Part shown: positions 17,077-27,953 of the stretch, piece by piece
Position numbering within the stretch: position 1 is the stretch's first letter
Layout: every line of letters begins with the position of its first letter
Assembly: GCA_015491235.1 (NCBI GenBank)
Contig: WFWG01000274.1
Coordinates: forward strand, 1 to 36,305
Reading direction: 5' to 3'
Source of the DNA: Ardenticatenaceae bacterium
Lineage (GTDB): Bacteria; Chloroflexota; Anaerolineae; Ardenticatenales; Ardenticatenaceae
Length of the DNA stretch: 36,305 nt
Notes under the pieces: generated by a model
Database searches by the model: none
What the model saw: only the letters and a program-made list of their open reading frames with translations
What the model was told of the DNA's origin: nothing
Made by a program: the position numbers and the translations under genes

Positions 17077-17129
17077 AGTGGTACTACAGTTCATTGCTCT
17101 TTGCATGGCTCCAGCCATACCCCGTTAAC

Positions 17130-17165
17130 GCCCTTCTAACAAAGAGATAGTGCCCTTCTAACAAA
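17130..17165 (+). promoter_or_regulatory. Paired direct repeats, 22 bp apart, upstream of the MerR-like gene
   Basis: GCCCTTCTAACAAA occurs at 17130-17143 and again, identical, at 17152-17165. Related copies with the same 22-bp spacing precede hsp20. A -10-like TATGTA lies at 17177-17182, so the nearer copy sits about where a -35 box would be. This is a candidate regulator site for the stress module. Confidence 0.55.
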
Positions 17166-17264
17166 TTTCTGCTCATTATGTAAGAGTCGGTTGATCTGTC
17201 TTCCCTCCGACCCAGGTCCAGCGGCCAACCGGATAAACAGCGTCGCCCACAGGAGAGGAGCGCA

Positions 17265-17615
17265 ATGAACAGGCGGTGGTACTCCCTTGACGAGGCGGCC
17301 CGTGTAGCCAACCTGCCAGTGCGCCTGGTGCTGGCCCTTATCGAGGAGACCGTCATCGGCCCTGTGTACGAGAACAGGCTAACTGACGAACAGGTGCGCG
17401 AGTTGCGCCGCGCCCGGCGCCTGTTTTCTCTGGGACTGAACCGGGCGGGCGTGGCCGTGGTGTTGCGCTTGCGCCGTCGAGTGCTGGCGTTACAGCGTGA
17501 AGTCGAGATGTTGCGGGCTGAAATGGCTTCCCTGGAGGCCTACTACGAGGCCAGGCAGCAGGAACTGTACCGACGACTTGGCGAAAGCATCCTCTTCCGC
17601 GACGAGGAGGAGTAA
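17265..17615 (+). CDS. MerR/CbpM-like small regulator
   Basis: This 116-residue protein has an N-terminal winged-helix-like segment (WYSLDEAARVANLPVRLVLALIEETVIGP) typical of MerR-type or CbpM chaperone-modulator proteins. A long helix follows (about residues 60-105, LRLRRRVLALQREVEMLRAEM) that would dimerise as a coiled coil. No effector-binding domain or Cys metal site is present. It is preceded by AGGAGAGGAG. It heads the module with a PRC/BON gene and hsp20, so control of a stress response is likely, comparable in position to HspR; this is inferred. Confidence 0.7.
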   Translation: MNRRWYSLDEAARVANLPVRLVLALIEETVIGPVYENRLTDEQVRELRRARRLFSLGLNRAGVAVVLRLRRRVLALQREVEMLRAEMASLEAYYEARQQELYRRLGESILFRDEEE

Positions 17616-17646
17616 GAGGCTCGGGAACTGGTGAGGAGGTGAGAGT

Positions 17647-18675
17647 ATGATCCGCATCGGCATGGCGGTCTACACCAGCGATGGCGTCCACCTGGGCAAC
17701 GTGGTCAAGGTTGTGTTGGATCCCCACCGAAACTGGCACCTAACCGACTTCATCGTCGAACGGGGAGTGTTCTTCAAGCGCGACCGCGTGATTCCCGCCG
17801 ATCTTGTGGAACGGGTGGAAGACGACCGCATCGTTCTGCGCCTTTCGTCCGAAGAGGCTCGCTCCTTGCCCCTGTACCGTGAAATGACGGTGGAGCAGCC
17901 GGCCGAGGTGCCCTCTCTCCTGCCTTACGAGCCTGCTCGTGTGCTCATGTGGATTGACCCTTACGCGGAAGCCAAACCTGTTCTGCGACAGCGCATCCGG
18001 TTGGGGGTGGATCCAGACGAGCACATTGTTGGACGCGGTACACAGGTCTGGGCAACAGATGGCCCGGTTGGTGTTGTTGACCACGTGCTGATTGACCCGG
18101 AAACGCACAAAATTGTAGGTCTGGTTGTGCGCCAAAACCGCTGGCTGTTTTACGACATCGTCATTCCGGCGGACTGGATTACTGAGATAGGGGACGATTT
18201 CATCTGGCTCTCGCGCACTCGTGAAGAAGTGCGCGCTTTGCCAAGGGTGAAAGCCATTTTGCCCACAGATGCCGAACTGGCGGAAGCTGTGGCCGAAGCC
18301 TTGATTTCGTACGATCGGACCCGCCTTGGCGATGTGCAGGTAACTGCCTCCGGCGGCGAAGTATACCTCTGGGGTACTGTTCCCTCTTCTTCCGACCGAG
18401 AGGCGGCTGAGGCCGTGGCCGGGCGAGTTCCAGGTGTTGTGGCTGTTCACAGCGCTATCGCCACCGATGCGGGCACTGAAGCGCGCGTGCGGCGTGTTAT
18501 TCGGGAGTGGCCCGAATCCCTCAACGTTGAAGCCACTGTCTTGCGCGGGGTGGTGACGCTGAAGGGCATAGTGCCTTCCGAGGAAGTGCGCCAGGCACTG
18601 GTTGAGCACGTGAGAAATGTGCGCGGCGTGCGCGATGTGCGTGACTTGTTGGTTGTGCCTTCGCCTGTGACCTAA
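17647..18675 (+). CDS. PRC-barrel and BON domain protein
   Basis: This 342-residue protein lacks a signal peptide and membrane helices. Residues about 1-80 form a PRC-barrel-like domain (MAVYTSDGVHLGNVVKVVLD, then FFKRDRVIPADLVERV). A second such domain lies at about 115-205 (VWATDGPVGVVDHVLIDPET). Two BON domains follow: about 215-275 (VYLWGTVPSS) and 276-340 (VTLKGIVPSEEVRQALVEHV). BON domains usually bind phospholipid or protein surfaces and are linked to osmotic or envelope stress. GAGGAGGTGAG precedes ATG 17647, 31 nt after the regulator gene, so the two are co-transcribed. Confidence 0.8.
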   Translation: MIRIGMAVYTSDGVHLGNVVKVVLDPHRNWHLTDFIVERGVFFKRDRVIPADLVERVEDDRIVLRLSSEEARSLPLYREMTVEQPAEVPSLLPYEPARVLMWIDPYAEAKPVLRQRIRLGVDPDEHIVGRGTQVWATDGPVGVVDHVLIDPETHKIVGLVVRQNRWLFYDIVIPADWITEIGDDFIWLSRTREEVRALPRVKAILPTDAELAEAVAEALISYDRTRLGDVQVTASGGEVYLWGTVPSSSDREAAEAVAGRVPGVVAVHSAIATDAGTEARVRRVIREWPESLNVEATVLRGVVTLKGIVPSEEVRQALVEHVRNVRGVRDVRDLLVVPSPVT

Positions 18676-18695
18676 AGGTCCTTCTTTTCTCTAAT

Positions 18696-18731
18696 GCGCT
18701 TCTAGCAGGGTGTTAGCGGCTTTCTAACACC
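18696..18731 (+). promoter_or_regulatory. Paired CTTCTARCA-type repeats, 22 bp apart, upstream of hsp20
   Basis: GCGCTTCTAGCAGG (18696-18709) and GGCTTTCTAACACC (18718-18731) match the 17130/17152 repeats in sequence and in their exact 22-bp spacing. The second copy is also one arm of an inverted repeat, GGTGTTAG / CTAACACC. A TTTAAT at 18739-18744 could be the -10 box of an hsp20 promoter. Confidence 0.5.
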
Positions 18732-18796
18732 TGGAGAATTTAATGAGAAGCAGGAAAAAGGAAGGCAAAAGACGAAAGGCAGGGGAGGTGAGAGGT

Positions 18797-19240
18797 ATGA
18801 CGTTGAGCCGGTGGGATCCGTTCCGCGAGATGATGAGTTTGCGTGAGGCGATGGATCGCCTCTTTGAGGAGTCCTTCGTGCGGCCGACGGCGTGGCTTTC
18901 CCGCAGTGAGTATGCCGGGTTGCCCGTTGAAATGTACGAGACCGAGAAGGAAGTTGTGGTGAAGGCACCGTTGCCTGGTTTCAAGCCCGACGAAGTGGAC
19001 ATTGAGTTGCAGAACGGTGTTCTTTCCATCCGGGCTGAGCACAAGGAGGAGCGTGAAGAGAAGGGCGCCACGTACCACCTGCGGGAGTTCCGCGCTGGGC
19101 GCTTTTACCGCCAGGTAACGTTGCCGACGGAGGTGAACGCTGACAAGGCTGAAGCCACCTTTGAAGATGGCATCTTGATCTTGCGCTTCCCGAAGGCAGC
19201 GAAGGCTCAGGCGCGGAAGATCAAGGTGAAAGGGAAATAA
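18797..19240 (+). CDS. Small heat shock protein, Hsp20/alpha-crystallin family
   Basis: This 147-residue ATP-independent chaperone would hold unfolding proteins in the cytoplasm. It starts SRWDPFREMMSLREAMDRLF, the usual Hsp20 N-terminal segment. The alpha-crystallin domain spans about residues 38-135, with APLPGFKPDEVDIEL, NGVLSIRAEHKEE and the closing ATFEDGILILRFPK. The tail RKIKVKGK contains an I-x-V oligomerisation motif. ATG 18797 follows GGGGAGGTGAG; an open frame from 18743 has only a basic, non-homologous extension. It ends at a strong terminator. Confidence 0.93.
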   Translation: MTLSRWDPFREMMSLREAMDRLFEESFVRPTAWLSRSEYAGLPVEMYETEKEVVVKAPLPGFKPDEVDIELQNGVLSIRAEHKEEREEKGATYHLREFRAGRFYRQVTLPTEVNADKAEATFEDGILILRFPKAAKAQARKIKVKGK

Positions 19241-19260
19241 TTTTGCGGCCCGTACAAAGT

Positions 19261-19294
19261 ACAAAGAGCCCGGCCTCCAGGCCGGGCTCTTTGT
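19261..19294. terminator. Terminator after hsp20
   Basis: A 15-bp perfect stem (ACAAAGAGCCCGGCC / GGCCGGGCTCTTTGT) with a TCCA loop is followed by TTGTTGGG. It is A-rich on the left and T-rich on the right, a typical rho-independent terminator that could act in both directions. Confidence 0.9.
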
Positions 19295-19394
19295 TTGTTG
19301 GGTAGAACTTCTGCGTACTACCTTGGCTGTGCCCTTTCTTTGTGTGGAACGCGAATTCTCGATAAAGTGCAGTATCTTTGTGAATTATTCCCCA

Positions 19395-19423
19395 TTGACA
19401 AAATAGCCCTACTCCAGTATACT
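19395..19423 (+). promoter_or_regulatory. Strong sigma70-type promoter of the sulfur operon
   Basis: Consensus TTGACA (19395-19400) and TATACT (19418-19423) are separated by exactly 17 nt. The expected start is near 19430, giving a leader of about 133 nt before tusA. This is the best promoter match in the window. Confidence 0.85.
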
Positions 19424-19426
19424 ATA

Positions 19427-19465
19427 TGTGACATCTGTCATGGCTGAAACCTGACAGATGTCACA
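19427..19465. promoter_or_regulatory. Operator: 14-bp inverted repeat over the transcription start
   Basis: TGTGACATCTGTCA (19427-19440) and its exact reverse complement TGACAGATGTCACA (19452-19465) are separated by 11 nt. Each arm is itself a small palindrome, TGACA-N2-TGTCA, so two dimer sites about two helical turns apart are possible. The site covers the expected +1, the position for a repressor. The protein is unknown; a sulfide- or persulfide-sensing repressor is a reasonable guess from context. Confidence 0.7.
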
Positions 19466-19562
19466 GGGGTGCGCAAAAGTTTACGCCCAAAGTGCACGTT
19501 CCTCGCTTAAAGGCCACTTGAGAAGGCCAGCAACTACATTGGTGAAAAGGAGGTGTGAATCC

Positions 19563-19817
19563 ATGTCTACTCCTTCGTTTGACCAGGAGTTGGACGTTCG
19601 GGGCCTCAACTGTCCTATGCCGCTGGTCAAAGCCCGCCAGACAATTCTGAAAATGCAGCCGGGCCAAGTGCTCAAGGTGCTCGCCACGGACCGCGGCAGC
19701 GTGAAGGACTTCCAGGGGTGGGCCAGAACAGCCAAAAACGTCCAACTCGTTGCCCAAGAGGAAGTGCAGGAAAACGGAAACACTATTTTTGTCCACTATG
19801 TGAAGCGCACATCCTAA
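19563..19817 (+). CDS. tusA: TusA-family sulfur-carrier protein
   Basis: This 84-residue sulfur-transfer protein carries the family signature RGLNCPMPLVKAR, with the persulfide-carrying Cys17. Its length and beta-alpha pattern (VLKVLATDRGSVKDFQGWARTA) are typical. AAAAGGAGGTGTG precedes ATG 19563; an upstream open frame has no homologous sequence. Next to a DsrE2-like gene and a molybdenum enzyme it most likely works in dissimilatory sulfur oxidation, accepting sulfane sulfur from rhodanese, rather than in tRNA thiolation. Confidence 0.93.
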   Translation: MSTPSFDQELDVRGLNCPMPLVKARQTILKMQPGQVLKVLATDRGSVKDFQGWARTAKNVQLVAQEEVQENGNTIFVHYVKRTS

Positions 19818-19832
19818 ATGAGGAGGGAAGAA

Positions 19833-20420
19833 ATGGCCGTAACCGTTCAGGCGTTTCCCCAACCAGCCGAAGCCGACGTAGCAACCTTGCAAGCTCGCGT
19901 CGAGCAACTCGAAGCCCAACTGGCCGAGCTGGCCGAACGCGTGCCCGAGGACCGCGTGACCATTGTGGTCTTCTCCGGAGAACTGGACCGCCTCCTGGCG
20001 GCCTTCATCATCGCCACAGGGGCGCTGGCACTGGGCCAGGAAGTCTCGATGTTCTTCACCTTCTGGGGCCTCAACGCCATCCGCAAGAAGCGCTCCTTTG
20101 AAGGAAAATCCCTCATGGAAAAGATGCTGGACGTAATGACCGCCTCCCCCGTGGCACCAGCCGGCATGGGGCTCAGCCGTATGAACTTCTTCGGCATCGG
20201 GGCGGCGATGATGAAGCAGATGATGCGCCAGAAGAACGTGGAGACCCTCGACGACCTCATCACGCTGGCCGAGGAGATGGGAGCCACGATCTACAGTTGC
20301 GCCATGAGCCAGCACGTGATGGGCATTTCCCAGGAAGAGCTGCGCGACAGCGCCGAAGAGGCGGGCGTGGCTGGTTTCCTGGCTGACGCCCTCAAGAGCC
20401 GTGTGACGCTGTTCATTTAG
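19833..20420 (+). CDS. DsrE2-like sulfur-transfer protein (DsrE/F superfamily)
   Basis: This 195-residue protein has an N-terminal coiled-coil segment (about residues 14-37, ATLQARVEQLEAQLAELAERV). The DsrE/F-type Rossmann-like fold follows, with TIVVFSGELDRLLAAFIIATGALALG and VSMFFTFWGLNAIRK. A Met/Gly-rich hydrophobic centre (about 108-131) suits membrane contact, as in DsrE2. The only cysteine is Cys156 in IYSCAMSQHVMG, the usual active-site position. A tusA-dsrE2 pair is a known hallmark of sulfur oxidisers. ATG 19833 is chosen over 19818 because GAGGAGGGA lies between them. It is 15 nt after tusA. Confidence 0.85.
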   Translation: MAVTVQAFPQPAEADVATLQARVEQLEAQLAELAERVPEDRVTIVVFSGELDRLLAAFIIATGALALGQEVSMFFTFWGLNAIRKKRSFEGKSLMEKMLDVMTASPVAPAGMGLSRMNFFGIGAAMMKQMMRQKNVETLDDLITLAEEMGATIYSCAMSQHVMGISQEELRDSAEEAGVAGFLADALKSRVTLFI

Positions 20421-20518
20421 CGAAAAGGCTTTCTGCCCAAACAACAAAAGACCGGTACACGTTTCGAGGGCTTGAAAAGTTCGAAGAGGTGCATTATCCT
20501 CCCAAGGAGTGTTTGCCG

Positions 20519-22189
20519 ATGAACTACGCCTTTCTCATTGACCAGCGGAAGTGTATCGGCTGTCATGCGTGTAGCACGGCCTGCAAGTCCGAGAACCAGG
20601 TTCCCCTCGGTGTCTACCGCACATGGGTGAAGTATGTCGAAAAAGGCACTTTCCCCAACGTGCGCCGCTTCTTCCAAGTGACCCGCTGTAACCACTGCGC
20701 CAACCCACCCTGTGTGCGCATTTGCCCCGTCGAAGCCATGTACCAGCGGGACGATGGCATTGTGGAGTTCGACCCTCGCGTGTGCATCGGCTGCAAGGCC
20801 TGCCTGCAAGCTTGCCCCTACGACGCCATTTACATTGACCCCGACACCGGCACGGCGGCCAAGTGTCACTTCTGCGCCCACCGCATCGAGGTGGGCCTGG
20901 AGCCGGCCTGTGTCATCGTCTGTCCTGAACGAGCAATCATCGCCGGTGACCTGGACGACCCCGAGAGCGAAATCAGCCGCCTTATCGAGCGCTATCCCGT
21001 CAGCGTGCGCAAGCCCGAACAGGGCACGGCCCCGAAGCTCTTCTACATTGACGCCGACGAAGTGACGCTGACCCCCACGGCCTCCCACATCCCGGGCAGC
21101 TTCATGTGGGCTGAGGTGGCCAGCGACCAGGCGCGCGCCATTGACGCGACCGACGACCCCCACCCCACTGAGTCGCCCGTTCACACCCACACGCCCAGCG
21201 GTTTTACCGTGCGCGAAGCCAGCGAGCAGGGTGTGGGAACCTGGAGTGGTCCCATCGTCGTGGGCGGGCGCCAGGCCGAGCACATGGTGCAGACTGCCTA
21301 TAACGCCCAGCACAAAGTGCCGTGGCACTGGCAGGTGCCCGCTTACCTGGTCACCAAGGGCATCGGCAGCGGTACCTTCATGCTGCTGGCGCTCCTCTTC
21401 GGCCTGGGGGCGGTGGAGTTCAGTCGGCCAGTCGCGTTGGCCGGCACGCTGGTCTCGCTCCTCTTCATTGGCCTGACGACTTTGCTTCTCATCTGGGACT
21501 TGGAGCGGCCGGAACGCTTCTACACCATTTTGACCCGACCGCAGTGGAAGTCGTGGCTGACGCGAGGTGCCTTCATCCTGGTGGGCTTCTCGCTGGTGGC
21601 CGGCCTCTGGTTCTTGCTGGAAGGCGGCGCGGCAGTCGGCATTTTGCCCGATGGCCTGGCATCTGGCACGCGCCCCCTCTTTGTCTGGGGAGGCTTCTTG
21701 CTGGCCGTGCTGAGCGCTGTCTACACCGCCTTCCTGTTCGGTCAGGCCGAAGGGCGTGATTTGTGGCAAAGCTCCCTCCTGCCCGTTCACCTGGTGGTGC
21801 AGGCCCTGATGGTGGGCGCAGGAGCGTTGCTGGTGTTGGGGATAGTCGTTCCGCTGCCCGCGGCCATGCAAACGGCGCTGGCGTGGACTTTCGTGCTCTC
21901 CCTGGTGGCAGACCTCTTCGTGACGCTCTTCGGCGAGTTCGGAATGCCCCACGCTTCAGAGGTGGCGGCCCGCGCTGCGCACCAAATTCGCGCTGGCAAG
22001 TACAGTCGCCACTTCTGGTGGGGGAGCATCGGGTTGGGGCACGGCGTGGCCCTGGTGCTGGCGGTGCTGGCCGTGCAGGCGGGCCTCTCGCTGCCCCTGA
22101 TGGCCTTGGCGGCGCTGGCGGCCATCGCTGGCCTCTACCTGTTTGAACACGCTTTTGTCATGGCGCCGCAGGAGATTCCGAACTCATGA
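20519..22189 (+). CDS. Fused FeS electron-transfer and NrfD-type membrane subunit (SoeB-SoeC-like)
   Basis: This 556-residue protein merges two subunits usually encoded separately. Residues 1-180 hold four [4Fe-4S] motifs of the DmsB/PsrB type: CIGCHACSTACK, CNHCANPPCVRICP, CIGCKACLQACP, and CHFC...CVIVCP. A linker runs from about 180 to 270. Residues about 275-556 form the NrfD/PsrC quinone-reactive membrane domain with about eight helices, beginning WHWQVPAYLVTKGIGSGTFM. No signal peptide precedes the FeS part, so it should lie in the cytoplasm. ATG 20519 follows AAGGAG. It would pass electrons between the molybdenum subunit and quinone. Confidence 0.9.
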   Translation: MNYAFLIDQRKCIGCHACSTACKSENQVPLGVYRTWVKYVEKGTFPNVRRFFQVTRCNHCANPPCVRICPVEAMYQRDDGIVEFDPRVCIGCKACLQACPYDAIYIDPDTGTAAKCHFCAHRIEVGLEPACVIVCPERAIIAGDLDDPESEISRLIERYPVSVRKPEQGTAPKLFYIDADEVTLTPTASHIPGSFMWAEVASDQARAIDATDDPHPTESPVHTHTPSGFTVREASEQGVGTWSGPIVVGGRQAEHMVQTAYNAQHKVPWHWQVPAYLVTKGIGSGTFMLLALLFGLGAVEFSRPVALAGTLVSLLFIGLTTLLLIWDLERPERFYTILTRPQWKSWLTRGAFILVGFSLVAGLWFLLEGGAAVGILPDGLASGTRPLFVWGGFLLAVLSAVYTAFLFGQAEGRDLWQSSLLPVHLVVQALMVGAGALLVLGIVVPLPAAMQTALAWTFVLSLVADLFVTLFGEFGMPHASEVAARAAHQIRAGKYSRHFWWGSIGLGHGVALVLAVLAVQAGLSLPLMALAALAAIAGLYLFEHAFVMAPQEIPNS

Positions 22190-22272
22190 GCTTGTCGTAA
22201 TGCCGATAGGCCCTTCGATCTCGCAAGGAACTCGATTTTAGCACGCTAAAAACCAAAGGAGTGATGCGAGCC

Positions 22273-25133
<2,861 letters not shown>

Positions 25134-25137
<4 letters not shown>

Positions 25138-26084
25138 CCGGGGCGGAAGCGCGCGCGCTGGCCGCCCAAGTGCGGGCGCTGGCGCACGCCTGGCTGGAAG
25201 AGGTGCGCGCCGACGGCCTGGAGGTGCTGGCCGCCTCGCCGCCGCTGGAGCACGCCCTCCAGGCCGCCGGTGTCCCAGCCGAGGGAACGTTGACCGAGTT
25301 GGCCGTCGAGTACCAGCGCCTCTTTGGCTTTGGCGTGCCCCCTTACGAGAGTGTCTTCCTGGACCCTTCAGCCATGCTGATGGCGCCAGCCACGGCACGC
25401 GTGCAGGCCCTCTACCGTCGCGTCGGGTGGACGCCCCCGCCAGCGCGCGTGGGCGCCGCCGACCACGTGGGACTGGAGCTGTGGCTGCTGGCTGACTTGC
25501 TGGCAACTGGCCGCCGGAACGAAGCGGAGCGCCTGGTGCGCGACCATCTGGCCTTCTGGCTGCCGGTGTTGGTGCTCACCGTGCAACGGCTGGCGCCAGC
25601 CCCCTTCTACGCGGTCCTGGCAGAGCAGACCGTGGCCCTTGTCTTGCCCCTGCTCGGCGAAGTGCCCCCGTCGGTCCACCTTCCCCTCCTGCCGCCTCCT
25701 CCGCGCTACGAGGCTCGAGGCCTGCCAGAACCGCCGGAAGCCAACGGCCACCGCGAGGACGGGGACAGCCTGAACGAACTGGTGCGCCGCCTGCTCACCC
25801 CGCGCGAGGCGGGCTTCTACCTGACCCGCGAGGACATCGGTCGGCTCTCCCAGGGAGCGGCCCTGCCCCCCGCCATTGCGGACCGGCGGGCCATGCTCAG
25901 GCAACTCTTCCACCTGGCGGGCCAGTACGACGAAGTGGAGGGCGTGTTGGCGGCTCTTCGCGCCCTGGTGGGCGACGTAGCCCGCGCCTACGAGGGTCTG
26001 GCGCAGGCGTTTCCGGGCTGGCGACCCTACGCGGCCTGCTGGTTGGAGCGGTTGGAGGCGACGGCTGAAGTGCTGGAGGTATAA
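25134..26084 (+). CDS. TorD/DmsD-family molybdoenzyme chaperone with C-terminal extension
   Basis: This 316-residue cytoplasmic protein is all helical. Residues about 45-190 match the TorD family: AVEYQRLFGFGVPPYESVFLDP, then AADHVGLELWLLADLL. A Pro-rich linker follows (LPLLPPPPRYEARGLPEPPE), then about 90 further residues beginning LNELVRRLLTPREAGFYLTREDIGRL that ordinary TorD proteins lack. The start is GTG, overlapping the catalytic-subunit stop (GTGA) behind AAGGAGGAG. It is most likely the dedicated chaperone for cofactor insertion into the preceding enzyme. Confidence 0.85.
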
Positions 26085-26085
26085 G

Positions 26086-26125
26086 GAAAGACCTGGCCAG
26101 TTTCGATAAACCGGCCAGGTCTTTC
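26086..26125. terminator. Bidirectional terminator between the sulfur operon and rhodanese
   Basis: An 18-bp stem (GAAAGACCTGGCCAGTTT / AAACCGGCCAGGTCTTTC, one A-C mismatch) has a CGAT loop and lies 2 nt after the chaperone stop, between convergent genes. Confidence 0.85.
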
Positions 26126-26144
26126 ATGTCGCCTTCAGAAAGCG

Positions 26145-26504
26145 CTACATGCCGTATTCCGTGGGCAGGCCGGCCCGCTTCCACGCGATCATGCCGCCCG
26201 CCAAGTTCTGCACGTTGTCGTAGCCGGCGCGCGCCAGAGCCTCACACGCGGCCTGGCTGCGCCGCCCCGAGCGGCAAACCATCACCACTGGCCGGTCGCG
26301 CGGAATTTCGTAAGCCCGCTGGCTCAGTTCGGGCAGCGGAATGAGCAACGCCCCCGCGATGTGGCCGTCCTGAGCCCACTCAGCAGGCGAGCGCACGTCC
26401 ACGATGAGAGGAGCACGCCCGTTCTGGAGGGCGGACGCCACCTCGTGAGGGCGTACTTGTGGTATCGAAACAGCCGATTTTGGACGAAACAGTTTGCGAA
26501 ACAT
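26145..26504 (-). CDS. Single-domain rhodanese sulfurtransferase
   Basis: This 119-residue rhodanese has the active-site loop CRSGRRS with Cys77, six residues as in sulfur-specific rhodaneses. The fold shows LIVDVRSPAEWAQDGHIAGALLIP and ends GGMIAWKRAGLPTEYG. The start at 26504 follows GGGAGAGG; a longer open frame to 26615 has no homology. A short basic N-terminus (MFRKLFRPK) precedes the domain. It could load TusA with sulfane sulfur, matching the known rhd-tusA-dsrE2 association, although it is transcribed toward that operon. Confidence 0.9.
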   Translation of the reverse strand: MFRKLFRPKSAVSIPQVRPHEVASALQNGRAPLIVDVRSPAEWAQDGHIAGALLIPLPELSQRAYEIPRDRPVVMVCRSGRRSQAACEALARAGYDNVQNLAGGMIAWKRAGLPTEYGM

Positions 26505-26608
26505 GAGCTTACCTCTCCCTTCAGACGGCCACCGCTGTTCGTTTTTACTCTTAGAGGCGCGAGGCACCTCGGAAGCGCGTCGCGCTTTCATGCTGGTCAC
26601 ACAGAAAG

Positions 26609-26635
26609 GGGCCAAGCCCTTCGACGGCTGGGCCC
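26609..26635 (-). terminator. Probable terminator after the persulfide dioxygenase gene
   Basis: A 10-bp stem with one mismatch (GGGCCCAGCC / GGCTTGGCCC on the minus strand) and a 7-nt loop is followed by CTTTCT. It lies in the 195-nt gap before the rhodanese start, suggesting the two minus-strand genes may be separate units. Confidence 0.5.
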
Positions 26636-26699
26636 GGCCACAAATGCACCCCGGTTGCGGGAATTCCCAACCGCGCCGGCTTCTTCGAGCACTTGCGAA

Positions 26700-27896
26700 C
26701 TACTCGTAGACGTCGGCCAGCGCGCAGATGTTCTTGCCCAACTCCAACTCGCTGGCCTCCTCCTCGTCCGGCGTGGAAATGCCGATGTTGACCCGCTTAA
26801 TCTCGACGTACTGCTCGGGGAAGACCGGCAGGTTGTCGAGAATCCAGGCCACGAACTCGTCGCGGCTCATCTGGCTGGCTTCCCTGAGCGTGGTGTTGGT
26901 CTCCATCACCTGGCCGTAGGGGGCGTAGAAGTGCCCCTGGCCGTCGTCCTCGTCGAGAGAAGCGAAGTGGGCTGGCAGAATCCAGGTCTGCTCGTTGATG
27001 TAGCGGGGCAACTTCTGGAACATGCTCTCGTAGAGGATGGGCGCCCACTCCTCGCCGCGCCCTCCCAGGTCGGGCCGGCCGAACGATTGCAGGAAGATGC
27101 CGTCACCCGTGAAGAGGAAGGTCTCACCCGTGGGGGCTGTGAACAGGAAGTTGACCTGTCCCAGCGTGTGGCCCGGATACCAAATCACGCGCACCGTGAA
27201 GCGTCCCACTGCGAACGTGTCGCCGTCGGCCAACGGCGTGTACTCGTACTTGGCCGGCAACATGTCAATGGGGTGGATGCCGTCGTAGGGGTGGAAAAAG
27301 TAGGGCACGTTGTGCCGTTGTGCCAGCACTGGCCCGCCGCTGATGTGGTCGGCGTGGACGTGGGTGTCGAAGACATACTTCAGCCGCGCGTTGTAGTTCG
27401 ACAACACCTTCTCGAAGTGCTCCACGTGACGCAGGGGGTCAACGACCGCCGCCTCGCCGTCGCTGATCACCAACCACGCCAGGTCACCGCGCGCCGGGCG
27501 CGAAACCTGAACGATTTGGCCGTATTCCGCCTCGAGCACCGGCCGAACGTCGTAGAGGTTCCCCCACGTGTTGATCCCGCCCGCCAGGTAGGAGACCTCG
27601 TAGCCCCGCTGGGCCAGGATGTCGGCCACCAACTGGGCCGAGCCCTCCTTGGCACAGACGACGAGCACGGGTTGACCGGTGGGCACTTGGGCGACGCTGC
27701 CCTCCTCATCTTCCAGGAAGTCGAAGTACGGCACGTTGACGACCTGTGTGCCCTGCCGCCCTTCGATGTGCCACCGTTCGAAGTCTTCACGGTTGCGCAC
27801 GTCGAGGATGACCGGCACCTTGCCGGCCAGCAAGTCGGCGTAGAGTTCTTCGGCTGTACGAGCAGCGATCTGGACACGTGGCTGTTGGACCGCCAT
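26700..27896 (-). CDS. Rhodanese-persulfide dioxygenase fusion (ETHE1-like metallo-beta-lactamase fold)
   Basis: In this 398-residue protein, residues 1-125 are a rhodanese domain (VILDVRNREDFERWHIEG) with loop CAKEGSA and Cys81. Residues about 130-320 are a metallo-beta-lactamase fold: THVHADH (H179, H181, D183, H184), GHTLGQ (H243), TGDGIFLQSFGRPDL (D265) and H310, fitting the ETHE1/PDO family. Such enzymes oxidise GSSH-type persulfides to sulfite with O2. Known PRF/CstB fusions have the dioxygenase first; here rhodanese comes first. GGGAGGGG precedes the ATG. It would supply sulfite to the SoeA-like enzyme. Confidence 0.88.
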   Translation of the reverse strand: MAVQQPRVQIAARTAEELYADLLAGKVPVILDVRNREDFERWHIEGRQGTQVVNVPYFDFLEDEEGSVAQVPTGQPVLVVCAKEGSAQLVADILAQRGYEVSYLAGGINTWGNLYDVRPVLEAEYGQIVQVSRPARGDLAWLVISDGEAAVVDPLRHVEHFEKVLSNYNARLKYVFDTHVHADHISGGPVLAQRHNVPYFFHPYDGIHPIDMLPAKYEYTPLADGDTFAVGRFTVRVIWYPGHTLGQVNFLFTAPTGETFLFTGDGIFLQSFGRPDLGGRGEEWAPILYESMFQKLPRYINEQTWILPAHFASLDEDDGQGHFYAPYGQVMETNTTLREASQMSRDEFVAWILDNLPVFPEQYVEIKRVNIGISTPDEEEASELELGKNICALADVYE

Positions 27897-27953
27897 GATA
27901 CCCCTCCCGCTTTGTTAAAAACTTGCCTTTTTGCACCCCAAATACTGTAGGGG

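Noticed and set aside
19458-19562. Longer TusA with a 35-residue N-terminal extension
   Set aside because: It would start inside the operator; the extension is basic and non-homologous, and AAAAGGAGGTG directly precedes ATG 19563.
22261-22272. GTG start for the molybdenum subunit
   Set aside because: The GTG overlaps the AAAGGAG ribosome site; ATG 22273 has proper spacing and loses no homologous residues.
26361-27950. Plus-strand open frame of 529 codons opposite the dioxygenase and rhodanese genes
   Set aside because: It is antisense to two clear genes, has no domain or ribosome site, and reflects high GC codon bias.
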